From assembly GCA_900557435.1 (NCBI GenBank), contig USSH01000038.1, positions 1-13,316 of the forward strand: DNA of 13,316 nt, written 5' to 3'. The position numbers and the translations under genes are program-made. The notes under the pieces are model-generated. The model worked only from the letters and a program-made list of their open reading frames with translations. It searched no databases and was not told where the DNA came from. Below are positions 6,357 to 12,698 of the stretch, piece after piece (the first letter of the stretch is position 1; every line of letters begins with the position of its first letter). The DNA is from an uncultured Coprococcus sp. (GTDB taxonomy: Bacteria; Bacillota; Clostridia; Lachnospirales; Lachnospiraceae).

Positions 6357-7634
6357 TCAGCCTCTTCTTTCCGTTTCTGTCAAAACTATATTCTTATATT
6401 CTCTAAACAAACCATCTATATCTTCATATTCAGACAAATCTATGTTGTCTTCTCCACAGCCTCTGTGTTCTCTGCTGAACATGATATCATCTGCCGCCCT
6501 CTGCGCAAATACAAGCGACTCAAGTAACGAATTGCTTGCCAGTCTGTTTCTGCCATGCACTCCATTACATCCGGCTTCTCCTACCGCGTACAATCCTTCC
6601 ATGGATGTCCTTCCGGCGAGATCTGCCTTCACTCCACCCATGTGGTAATGCTGAGCCGGCACAACCGGTATCGGTTCAACAAGCACATCATATCCCTCAT
6701 CCTTGCACTGCTTGTATATATGTGGAAAATGCTGCAAGATCACATCTCTTCCAAGCGGTCTCAGATCTTCCCACACATGCTCTGTTCCATCTATCTCCAT
6801 CTGTTTCCATATTGCGCGGCTGACTACATCACGAGGCTGCAGTTCATCTGTAAACCTTTCTCCCGCCTTGTTAAGAAGCCATGCGCCTTCGCCTCTCACA
6901 GATTCAGATATCAGAAATCTTCTTCCTTTATTCCGGCTAAACAGTGTCGTCGGGTGGATCTGCACATAATTCAGATTCTCTACCTCTACACCATGTTTTA
7001 AGGCAATTGCTATGGCATCACCTGTTATATGGGCAAAATTCGTTGAGTTCTTATATATACCTCCGATTCCACCACATGCCAATACAACATTGTTGGATCT
7101 AAGTATGCTTATATTCTTCGCCTCATCAGCTATAACCACGCCACCACAGGCATTGTCATTGCAAATGATGTCGAGCATAGTCGTATACTCATATATCTCG
7201 ATATTGGATTTCTTCTTTGCGCATTCCAGCAAAGTGGATGTAATCTCTTTGCCGGTAATGTCCTCATGAAACAATATTCTTGGCTGGCTGTGAGCTCCCT
7301 CCTTGGTGAAGGCAAGCTTTCCGCTCTCATCCCTCTCAAATCTAACTCCAAGCCTTATCAATTCTCTGATAACAAGATTCGATGATCTGATCATCAGATC
7401 GACTGTCTTTTTATTGTTCTCATAATGACCGGCCCTCATGGTGTCTTCAAAATAATCTTCGTAGTCTTCCTCACCCCGCAGCATACATATGCCGCCCTGG
7501 GCCAAAAAAGAGTCGGACTCATCAGCCCGCCTTTTTGTGATAATACAGACTTTTTTTGTCTCTGGAAAATTCAACGCACAGAACAAACCTGCAGCGCCAG
7601 TTCCAACGATAATAACATCATATACAGTGTTCAT
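6357..7634 (-). CDS. nadB: L-aspartate oxidase NadB (short form)
   Basis: A 425-residue FAD flavoprotein that oxidises aspartate to iminoaspartate, the first step of de novo NAD synthesis. The FAD dinucleotide fold is VIIVGTGAAGL (7-17); further FAD contacts are SFLAQGG (42-48) and GEAGCNGVHGRNRLASNSL (352-370). Active-site residues inferred from E. coli NadB and fumarate reductases are H227 (QIHPT), R268 (QPRDVVSR) and H329/H331 (HYHMGG). The protein ends soon after the FAD domain and lacks most of the C-terminal helical domain of the 540-residue E. coli enzyme; short forms like this occur in Clostridia. The second of two adjacent ATGs (7632-7634) is preferred, 5 nt from GAGGAG (7640-7645). 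In an anaerobe the acceptor is probably not oxygen. It heads the operon, behind a repeat-rich leader. Confidence 0.96.
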   Translation of the reverse strand: MNTVYDVIIVGTGAAGLFCALNFPETKKVCIITKRRADESDSFLAQGGICMLRGEEDYEDYFEDTMRAGHYENNKKTVDLMIRSSNLVIRELIRLGVRFERDESGKLAFTKEGAHSQPRILFHEDITGKEITSTLLECAKKKSNIEIYEYTTMLDIICNDNACGGVVIADEAKNISILRSNNVVLACGGIGGIYKNSTNFAHITGDAIAIALKHGVEVENLNYVQIHPTTLFSRNKGRRFLISESVRGEGAWLLNKAGERFTDELQPRDVVSRAIWKQMEIDGTEHVWEDLRPLGRDVILQHFPHIYKQCKDEGYDVLVEPIPVVPAQHYHMGGVKADLAGRTSMEGLYAVGEAGCNGVHGRNRLASNSLLESLVFAQRAADDIMFSREHRGCGEDNIDLSEYEDIDGLFREYKNIVLTETERRG

Positions 7635-7668
7635 CATTTCTCCTCTTCAAGTAGGCATCATATTATTC

Positions 7669-7719
7669 TTTATAACCTGACTTGCATATAAACATAACAT
7701 ATGTAAACACATATGTAAA
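7669..7719 (-). promoter_or_regulatory. Candidate nadB promoter(s)
   Basis: On the minus strand, TTTACA at 7714-7719 (part of one repeat unit) and TATGTT at 7691-7696 are separated by 17 bp and could form a promoter. An alternative -10, TATAAA at 7669-7674, has only a poor -35. In the first option the repeat units supply the -35 and fill the spacer, so repressor binding would exclude polymerase. The choice between the two cannot be made by eye. Confidence 0.4.
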
Positions 7720-7757
7720 GATATATGTAATGTTATGTGTAAACTTTTGATGTAAAC
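7692..7757. promoter_or_regulatory. Array of ATGTAAA repeats upstream of nadB, probable NiaR operator
   Basis: Five units begin at 7701 (ATGTAAA), 7713 (ATGTAAA), 7725 (ATGTAAT), 7737 (GTGTAAA) and 7750 (ATGTAAA): spacings 12, 12, 12 and 13 bp. The first two contain the palindrome ACATATGT (7697-7704 and 7709-7716). A larger perfect inverted repeat, ACATAACAT (7692-7700) with ATGTTATGT (7730-7738), embraces the middle of the array. The array lies 58 to 123 nt before the nadB start. Because the operon encodes NiaR, NiaR is the obvious ligand; this is inference from context, not from a matched consensus. Confidence 0.65.
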
Positions 7758-7759
7758 CA

Positions 7760-7855
7760 TTTTGAAGCAAACTTTCGAAATTATGTACACCATAAGTCTA
7801 TGTAGATGCTATTATTTCATATAGAGTAATTGCTATGTCATCCCATTTATTTCAT
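7760..7855. other. AT-rich spacer between the nadB operator array and the upstream terminator
   Basis: Together with the array and the terminator this makes up the roughly 300-bp non-coding stretch between nadB and the AlkZ-like gene. I see no ORF, strong promoter, hairpin or repeat in this part, nor in the 43 bases between the terminator and the AlkZ-like stop codon. Confidence 0.5.
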
Positions 7856-7902
7856 AAAAAACTGCACCAACATGACTATTTTCAATCGTGTTAATGCAGT
7901 TT
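7856..7902 (-). terminator. Terminator of the methyltransferase-def-AlkZ-like operon
   Basis: The outer stem is AAACTGCA (7859-7866) with TGCAGTTT (7895-7902); the inner stem is AACATGA (7869-7875) with TCGTGTT (7886-7892), containing one wobble pair, with a 10-nt loop. On the minus strand it is followed by TTTTTTATG. It isolates this operon from the nad operon downstream. Confidence 0.88.
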
Positions 7903-7945
7903 CCATACATATAAATGCTTTCGTCATCTTGTCTGTATATCGTCT

Positions 7946-8728
7946 CTACTTTAAGACTTTCTTTATCTGTTTCTCTGTGGCAATCGGGTAGATATCATCC
8001 ATATGCTTCACTATCCTCTCCCATGACTGCTCCGGGCTCTCACCATATGCAGACGTCACGTGGTCATATCCCCACAGTTTCTCCGGCATGGAATACATAG
8101 CCACATTCCAGCCGTATTCCGTCCCCTTTTTGTTCACTCGCTTTCTGAAGTCACAGGCACACAGGTAGGTCTGCATCTGAAGCTGCGTCATCGTACCCTC
8201 AAAACCCTTCTCACCGTCCTTGCCAAATCCGGCAAGTTTCTTGATATCAAATGAAAACAGCTCTGTATCATACAGGCTCTCCGGTTTTTCTGCTGCAAAT
8301 TCGACATCGCTCTCCTCATCTATCCGGTCATCCATGAACAGATCCATGATCTTCTTCTGTCTGAATGATGCAAGCTCATCATCCCATCTGGCATCGAAAT
8401 CATATCCCGATCTTCTGTAATTTGCAAAATACGGGAACCATTTCTTTGAGATAAATCCCGCCTTATTGTGGAAAAATTTGCCGTATGCGATATCGCCTCT
8501 TCTGGCTATGATCTCACGCCATACCCAAGGATCCCTCTGTGCATCCTCACTCCACCAGTACTTCTCCGTGGTTCGCTCCTCCACTGAAAATCCAGGTATC
8601 TCATTGCGGAAAAGAGGCAGGAACCCCACTTTCTCTATATATCTGATAAGCTCGTCCACCGTGTGCAGGCACTCCGGATCATCCTCCGAAACTCCATACA
8701 TGATCCATGTTCCGTCTTTTGATTCCAT
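7946..8728 (-). CDS. AlkZ/YcaQ-related protein of unknown function
   Basis: A 260-residue soluble protein, rich in Trp and Tyr, with no signal peptide or membrane segment. Conserved-looking blocks are RDPWVWREIIARRGDIAYGK (65-84), GFISKKWFPYFANYRRSGYD (91-110), FSFDIKKLAGFGKDGEKGFE (159-178), LQMQTYL (183-189) and YGWNVAMYSMPEKLWGYD (205-222). I recognise this pattern as a family common in Lachnospiraceae and Bacteroidetes that is annotated as AlkZ-related, after the YcaQ/AlkZ winged-helix DNA glycosylases that unhook interstrand crosslinks. No clear catalytic QxQ/QxD motif of AlkZ is evident, so enzymatic activity is doubtful. The AGGAG ribosome site overlaps the stop codon of the deformylase gene, 8 nt upstream, so the two are co-translated. 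The relationship to AlkZ is from memory of annotation and is moderate in strength. Confidence 0.6.
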   Translation of the reverse strand: MESKDGTWIMYGVSEDDPECLHTVDELIRYIEKVGFLPLFRNEIPGFSVEERTTEKYWWSEDAQRDPWVWREIIARRGDIAYGKFFHNKAGFISKKWFPYFANYRRSGYDFDARWDDELASFRQKKIMDLFMDDRIDEESDVEFAAEKPESLYDTELFSFDIKKLAGFGKDGEKGFEGTMTQLQMQTYLCACDFRKRVNKKGTEYGWNVAMYSMPEKLWGYDHVTSAYGESPEQSWERIVKHMDDIYPIATEKQIKKVLK

Positions 8729-8736
8729 AAACTCTC

Positions 8737-9147
8737 CTAAATTATTCGTCCCTCAAGGTGATCCATCTCATGGAGCACTATCTGGGCAACGTATCCATTG
8801 AACTTCATTCTCTTTTTCTTAAATGATGCATCCTGAAACTCTACTTCTATGTCTCTATACCTTGTCACCTTTCTCGTTCCGTCCAGAGACAGGCATCCTT
8901 CCTCTGTCTCGTACGCGCCGGACTTGGACAGAAGAACCGGATTCAACATGACAACATTGGCAAATCCCATGCTGACGATGATTATCCTCTTCTTATATCC
9001 GATCATGTTGCCCGCCATGCCGACGCACCTCGCCTGATTTGCCGCTAATGTGTCCTGCATATCTGCTATGATCCCCGCATCCATAGGTGTCATCGGAGAT
9101 GATTTCTGGCTGAGAAACATCTGGTCTCTTACTATCTGTTTTACCAT
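8737..9147 (-). CDS. def: Peptide deformylase, short clostridial type
   Basis: A 136-residue metallohydrolase that removes the formyl group from new N-terminal methionines. Motif 2 (EGCLS, 83-87) and motif 3 (HEMDH, 126-130) are intact, giving metal ligands C85, H126 and H130 and catalytic E127. Motif 1, normally GxGxAAxQ, reads CVGMAGNM (41-48): the active-site Gln is replaced by M48 and the second Ala by G46. The C-terminal helix found in housekeeping type 1 enzymes is absent. Similar short deformylases with a CVGMA-NMIG motif occur in Clostridia, usually beside a conventional copy, so this is likely an accessory deformylase rather than the essential one. The gene is 20 nt after the methyltransferase-fusion gene, with AAGGAAAGG as ribosome site. 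Confidence 0.9.
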   Translation of the reverse strand: MVKQIVRDQMFLSQKSSPMTPMDAGIIADMQDTLAANQARCVGMAGNMIGYKKRIIIVSMGFANVVMLNPVLLSKSGAYETEEGCLSLDGTRKVTRYRDIEVEFQDASFKKKRMKFNGYVAQIVLHEMDHLEGRII

Positions 9148-9167
9148 GGTCTATTACCTTTCCTTAT

Positions 9168-10361
9168 CTACTCACCATTCTTCACATACAGGAATATTTT
9201 TGACTTGAGAAGCCTCTTCGGTGTTGCTGAGATCTCGCATATCTCCTCATATATACGGTTGCACACGATAAAATACGCTGCCATCGCCGTCAGCACATTC
9301 TTCTGATTTGCCCGCTGGAAATTATACATTCCAGTCTTCTCGTTCCTGTCACTTCTGGCATGTTTTACCAGATTATAGTCATTCCACCAATCTGCGATCC
9401 GGTCACCCACAAACGCACTGAACGGCTTCAGCTCAATATCCTCAAAAGTATCTATCGTCCTCACCGCATCCAGCCGGATATCCGGGAATTTTCTAAGCAC
9501 AGGTGTAAGCCTGTCATGTATGCTGTACTTCTTCCTGTAATCATCCTCCTCAACTATCTTGCAATATATCTCTATCAGAGAGTCTATATTGCTGCAGATA
9601 TTCAAGAACATATTTATGTATCTGCTTGAAAATGTCGAGAAATTGCTCTTGTGGATATCCACATACTCAGAACTGATCCGTACATCCTTCTCAATGATCT
9701 GGTATTGCTTCCAGAAAATATTCAGGAACTCCTTCTCAGTTATGACAACTCTGGTCTTCTTCACCAGAACATTTACCCACAAATGTCCCTGACCTGTCCT
9801 GTCAGGTCTCACATCCTGACTCGTCCATACATCCTCAAGAGCCGCGCCAGAAACCGAATACACCATATCACAAACCTTTGTCTCGGTATAATTGGCAAAT
9901 GTTCTTCCATCATCCCGCGTCTGCTCACCTTTTCCATACTTCCACGAAGCATAGAGTACACCGCCAATCTTAAGTGCTTTCATAACCTTCGCAAAGATCT
10001 TGATCATATCGCCCTTGTCAACATGGAGCATCGAGGCACATGCCCACACCGCATCAAATTCATTTTCGCAATTTATATTCTCGATACGCATATTCAAAGC
10101 AGGTCTTCCCGTGAGCTCATATGTCTTCTTACACATTGTTTCAGACGCATCCAGAGATACGACATCATATCCCTTGTCCAGAAAATATTTGCTGTCGCGG
10201 CCACTGCCACAGCCAAGATCAAGGATCCTGCTGCCTGGCTTGAGATGTTCCTCAAAGCGCTTGTAAATGTCCGACATGTCTGCATTTCTGGTTATCTCGG
10301 AATATCTGTCAGCATGTGTGTTGTAGTATTCTATTGTTCTGTTTGTATTTTTATCATCCAT
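9168..10361 (-). CDS. SAM-dependent methyltransferase fused to an unrecognised C-terminal domain
   Basis: A 397-residue two-part protein. Residues 1-203 are a class I methyltransferase: the YYNTHADRYSE entry (12-22), SAM-binding motif I LDLGCGSGRDS (47-57), acidic motif II DAS (71-73) and FDAVWACASMLHV (102-114). They most resemble the TehB/UbiE-like Methyltransf_11 or 25 group; the substrate is unknown. Residues about 204-397 form a helical region I do not recognise, with a WWNDYNLVKHARSDR stretch (325-339) followed by FQRANQKNVLTAMAAYF (348-364). That pattern is reminiscent of HEPN-type helical bundles, though a canonical RX4-6H motif is not clear. The ribosome site is poorly placed (AGAGG, 10 nt upstream). 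It heads a tight set with the deformylase and the AlkZ-like gene. The methyltransferase half is sure; the fusion partner is not. Confidence 0.85.
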   Translation of the reverse strand: MDDKNTNRTIEYYNTHADRYSEITRNADMSDIYKRFEEHLKPGSRILDLGCGSGRDSKYFLDKGYDVVSLDASETMCKKTYELTGRPALNMRIENINCENEFDAVWACASMLHVDKGDMIKIFAKVMKALKIGGVLYASWKYGKGEQTRDDGRTFANYTETKVCDMVYSVSGAALEDVWTSQDVRPDRTGQGHLWVNVLVKKTRVVITEKEFLNIFWKQYQIIEKDVRISSEYVDIHKSNFSTFSSRYINMFLNICSNIDSLIEIYCKIVEEDDYRKKYSIHDRLTPVLRKFPDIRLDAVRTIDTFEDIELKPFSAFVGDRIADWWNDYNLVKHARSDRNEKTGMYNFQRANQKNVLTAMAAYFIVCNRIYEEICEISATPKRLLKSKIFLYVKNGE

Positions 10362-10388
10362 TAAAATCTGACCTCTTCCGGTTCATGT

Positions 10389-10415
10389 GTGGTGAGGGTT
10401 CAAATCCCCCTCCAC
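10389..10415. other. tRNA T-arm-like hairpin between the DUF188 gene and the methyltransferase gene
   Basis: On the plus strand GTGG-tg-AGGG (10389-10398), loop TTCAAATCC, CCCTCCAC (10408-10415) forms an 8-bp stem with a 2-nt bulge. The GGGTTCAAATCCC core looks like a tRNA T-loop with a GTTCAAATC signature. No matching D-arm, anticodon arm or acceptor 5' strand lies upstream, so no complete tRNA is present. It could be a tRNA 3'-end remnant or att-like scar, or a chance hairpin. No T-run follows on either strand, so it is not a typical terminator. Confidence 0.35.
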
Positions 10416-10427
10416 TTTCATATGTAT

Positions 10428-10877
10428 CTACAGATTATTTGCCTTTCGCAGCAGCTTCTCAAAAGACTCCGCAAATCTCTGGTCATCCTCTTCTGTCCTC
10501 TTCCTCGGCCCTTTGATATGATTCCTGCTCGATGCCCTTCTCGCTTTCTTGTTCAGATGCCTCTCCATAAGCATCTGATCGATATTCTCATTTGTATACC
10601 ATTTGCCCGATTGGTGTATCGCAAATGCGCCTTTTCCCAGAGCCATAGCTGCCACTCCGTAATCCTGAGTTACAACTATATCGCCTCTATGGCAAATGCT
10701 TATCAGCTTGTAATCCACAGCATCTGCTCCGGCACCGACAACGATAACCTCACTGTAATCAGATGTGAGGACATGGTTGGTATCGCACAGCAATGTCACT
10801 TCCAGCTTATATTCTGACGCTATGTCTTCAACTATATCAACCACCGGACACGCGTCAGCATCAACAAATATCTTCAT
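10428..10877 (-). CDS. YaiI/YqxD family (DUF188, UPF0178) protein, PIN-like fold
   Basis: A 149-residue protein of the widespread DUF188 family, placed in the PIN-like nuclease superfamily; the biochemical role is not established. Acidic positions that could bind metal are D6 and D8 (FVDADACPV), D52/D55 (GADAVDYKL) and D72 (VTQDYGVA). The basic C-terminus (KKARRASSRNHIKGPRKR, 110-127) fits nucleic-acid binding and is typical of the family. The start is the ATG at 10875-10877, 8 nt after AAAGGG; an in-frame TTG two codons earlier is too close to that site. The gene is 24 nt downstream of the ADP-ribosylglycohydrolase and probably co-transcribed. An RNase role is only an inference from the fold. 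Confidence 0.92.
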   Translation of the reverse strand: MKIFVDADACPVVDIVEDIASEYKLEVTLLCDTNHVLTSDYSEVIVVGAGADAVDYKLISICHRGDIVVTQDYGVAAMALGKGAFAIHQSGKWYTNENIDQMLMERHLNKKARRASSRNHIKGPRKRTEEDDQRFAESFEKLLRKANNL

Positions 10878-10901
10878 TGACAAAACCCTTTCAGACTATC
10901 T

Positions 10902-11738
10902 CTAGAATAGCTCACGGTCGATCATATCCATGGACTTCATCTTCGACAACCACTCAGCCGGTATGCCTTCAAGTCCATACATGATTCCCGCAAGGCCTCC
11001 GGCTACCGCTGCGGTCGTATCCGTATCGCTGCCCAGATTCACCGCCTTAAGCACGCAATCCCTGTAGTTATCAGTCGTAAGCAGGCACCACATAGCCGCC
11101 ACAAACGTATCAACCACATAGCCAGAAGATCCCATGCCATCACTTCTCAACACATTTTCAATACCGATAGCTCCCGACAACTTTGAATTGCCCGGCACAT
11201 GTCTCTTTATCGATTCTGCAAGCGGCACACCATTTACAAGATCAATGGCAATCCTGACATAACACACACAGGCAAGTTTCGACAAGCTGTGTGCATGTGT
11301 TATAGCTGACACAGCCTCTATCTCCGCGTCCGTTATCCCTTCAACAAATGCCAACGGAATGATCCTCATAAGCGAACCATTGCCATTGGACCACTCATCA
11401 TCACAACCTCTTCCAGATCTGATAGCCTCCGCACACGTATTTCCACAGTCAAACACTTTTCCAAATGGTGTATATGCTCCTTCTTTTAGCCATCTGCGGA
11501 ATCTGTCTCTGATATCAACCACGTCAACTCTGCCACACGCTTTGATACTGGCGCAAGTGGCAAGCGCCATACTGGTATCATCCGACCAGGTTCCCTCCGG
11601 CTGATTGTGCGTACCGTAGCCTATCATATCTGTACATTCAAATGCGCCCCTGAATTTAAATTCATACGGAACGCCCAACGCATCACCTACGGCAAGACCG
11701 TAGATGGCGGATTTTAGAGTATTTGTCTTGTCATTCAT
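10902..11738 (-). CDS. ADP-ribosylglycohydrolase (DraG-like)
   Basis: A 278-residue all-helical hydrolase of the DraG/ARH family, which cleaves ADP-ribose from modified proteins or small molecules using two Mg ions. Motifs are GLAVGDALGVPYEF (14-27), GTWSDDTSM with S52-D53-D54 as first metal ligands (49-57), NGNGSLMRI (118-126), AHSLS (149-153) and GSDTDTTAAVAGGLAG with D238, D240 and T241 as second metal ligands (236-251). Length is normal and the site looks complete. The target (protein Arg, dinitrogenase reductase-like, DNA or a metabolite) cannot be told. The GGGAG ribosome site lies within the end of the upstream potassium-channel remnant, whose stop overlaps this ATG in an ATGA arrangement, so the two were once translationally coupled. 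The original promoter was probably lost with the 5' part of the channel gene. Confidence 0.94.
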   Translation of the reverse strand: MNDKTNTLKSAIYGLAVGDALGVPYEFKFRGAFECTDMIGYGTHNQPEGTWSDDTSMALATCASIKACGRVDVVDIRDRFRRWLKEGAYTPFGKVFDCGNTCAEAIRSGRGCDDEWSNGNGSLMRIIPLAFVEGITDAEIEAVSAITHAHSLSKLACVCYVRIAIDLVNGVPLAESIKRHVPGNSKLSGAIGIENVLRSDGMGSSGYVVDTFVAAMWCLLTTDNYRDCVLKAVNLGSDTDTTAAVAGGLAGIMYGLEGIPAEWLSKMKSMDMIDRELF

Positions 11739-11929
11739 ATTTCTTTCTCCCTACATACATCATCATTGCCTTTTTCGCTCTTTATCACGTCAATATATCC
11801 ACCAGTTATAACTCCTGCAGGCAAAGCCACTACTGCTATCCCCACTATAGATGATACCATATTTACCAGCTTACCGAATACTGTAACTGGATAAATATCT
11901 CCATATCCAAGGCAATAAATGTTATTTGT
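11735..11929 (-). pseudogene. 5'-truncated potassium channel gene (selectivity filter and last helix only)
   Basis: Below usual ORF cut-offs, this frame reads CLGYGDIYPVTVFGKLVNMV and continues SSIVGIAVVALPAGVITGGY, then a short charged tail ending at TGA (11735-11737). GYGD (11897-11908) is the K+ selectivity filter, and the following segment is a pore-lining S6 helix; ALPAGVI is the counterpart of the ALPVPVI hinge of voltage-gated channels. Voltage sensor, S5 and pore helix are missing: upstream of about 11914 the residues (TNNIY) no longer look like a channel, and an in-frame TAG stands at 11930-11932. The TGA overlaps the ADP-ribosylglycohydrolase ATG by 4 nt, so an intact channel gene once preceded it in an operon. 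The break coincides with the end of the NERD gene (stop 11922-11924). No start codon or function is expected. Confidence 0.8.
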
Positions 11930-12653
11930 CTATTGGTCTTGTGAATTTGCACTTCGGATATGCACTACATCCCCAGAATGCGCCATATTTGCCATTTCGC
12001 TTCACAAGATCACTACCGCAAAATGGACACTTTGTCTTGATATTTTCAATATGTTGTTTCTTCTCAGCAGTGCTTTTATTTGTTAGATTTGTCAGCTTGT
12101 CCTTCATCGCCACTATCTCATCATGAGTATACTTAACTGGCATACTGTTAAGCTGAGAACGTAACCTGTTGAGCATATGTGGTCTACGCACTATTATAAC
12201 GCCCGATGTATCTGGCGGTACTTTCTTCAACGTGCACCTCTCCGAAAATACTATGTACGACATAAATTCTGACACTGATCTTCCCAGATATTCAGCCAAC
12301 GCTTTTATATGTGTCCTGTTCTGTTTTATTGGATTATAAAACTTATGTTTCTCTCCATTCGGAAAGCTCTGTGTCCAATTCAACTGATTATAATCGCCAA
12401 ATATCCATCCACTATAATTCTTACTCTCAATTACAAATATGCCCTTCTCATGTATCATCAACATATCTATTTCCGTAGTCTTATTACCTGTCGGGACATA
12501 AACATTCTTGAGAACAACAAGATCACCAGATACATTGTCATGTGTAAGCGCATATTCTGTTAAATACTCACCGTACTGCCCTACATTTCTGTAATGTAGG
12601 AGTGAGGTTATTATGCCTGGCTGTTCACCTTTTAGTATTTCGAATAATCCCAT
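11922..12653 (-). CDS. NERD-domain protein with C-terminal topoisomerase-type zinc finger
   Basis: A 243-residue soluble protein. Residues about 22-135 are a NERD (nuclease-related) domain of the PD-(D/E)XK fold: GQYGEY with E29, TTEIDMLMI with E61/D63, and IFVIESKNYSGW with E76 and K78 as the ExK motif; IKQN (109-112) adds the usual polar position. Residues 207-236 form a zf-C4_Topoisom finger with C209, C212, C229 and C235 (CPFCGSD ... WGCSAYPKC), which in this setting probably binds single-stranded DNA. The combination is a recurrent Firmicutes architecture, presumed to process DNA, but experimental function is lacking. The ribosome site AGGGGG fits the ATG at 12651-12653. The gene is more AT-rich than the nad or GH42 genes, and its 3' end abuts a truncated potassium-channel gene, suggesting it arrived by insertion. 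Confidence 0.92.
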   Translation of the reverse strand: MGLFEILKGEQPGIITSLLHYRNVGQYGEYLTEYALTHDNVSGDLVVLKNVYVPTGNKTTEIDMLMIHEKGIFVIESKNYSGWIFGDYNQLNWTQSFPNGEKHKFYNPIKQNRTHIKALAEYLGRSVSEFMSYIVFSERCTLKKVPPDTSGVIIVRRPHMLNRLRSQLNSMPVKYTHDEIVAMKDKLTNLTNKSTAEKKQHIENIKTKCPFCGSDLVKRNGKYGAFWGCSAYPKCKFTRPIDK

Positions 12654-12698
12654 TTATTCCCCCTATAAGTTATCTTGCTCAATTTCCACAGCATGCTT

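Noticed and set aside
7692..7757. The ATGTAAA array as a CRISPR array or plasmid origin iterons
   Set aside because: Units are too short and there are no unique spacers of CRISPR length; no replication initiator gene is nearby, and the position directly before nadB fits an operator.
9651..10364. 237-codon plus-strand frame opposite the methyltransferase gene
   Set aside because: It is the antisense shadow of a clear methyltransferase coding sequence; composition is Ile/Leu/Arg/His-rich without any recognisable motif or ribosome site.
10316..10516. Plus-strand ORF containing GEGSNPPPLS
   Set aside because: This peptide is the usual false translation of a tRNA T-arm-like sequence, and the rest is antisense to the methyltransferase and DUF188 genes.
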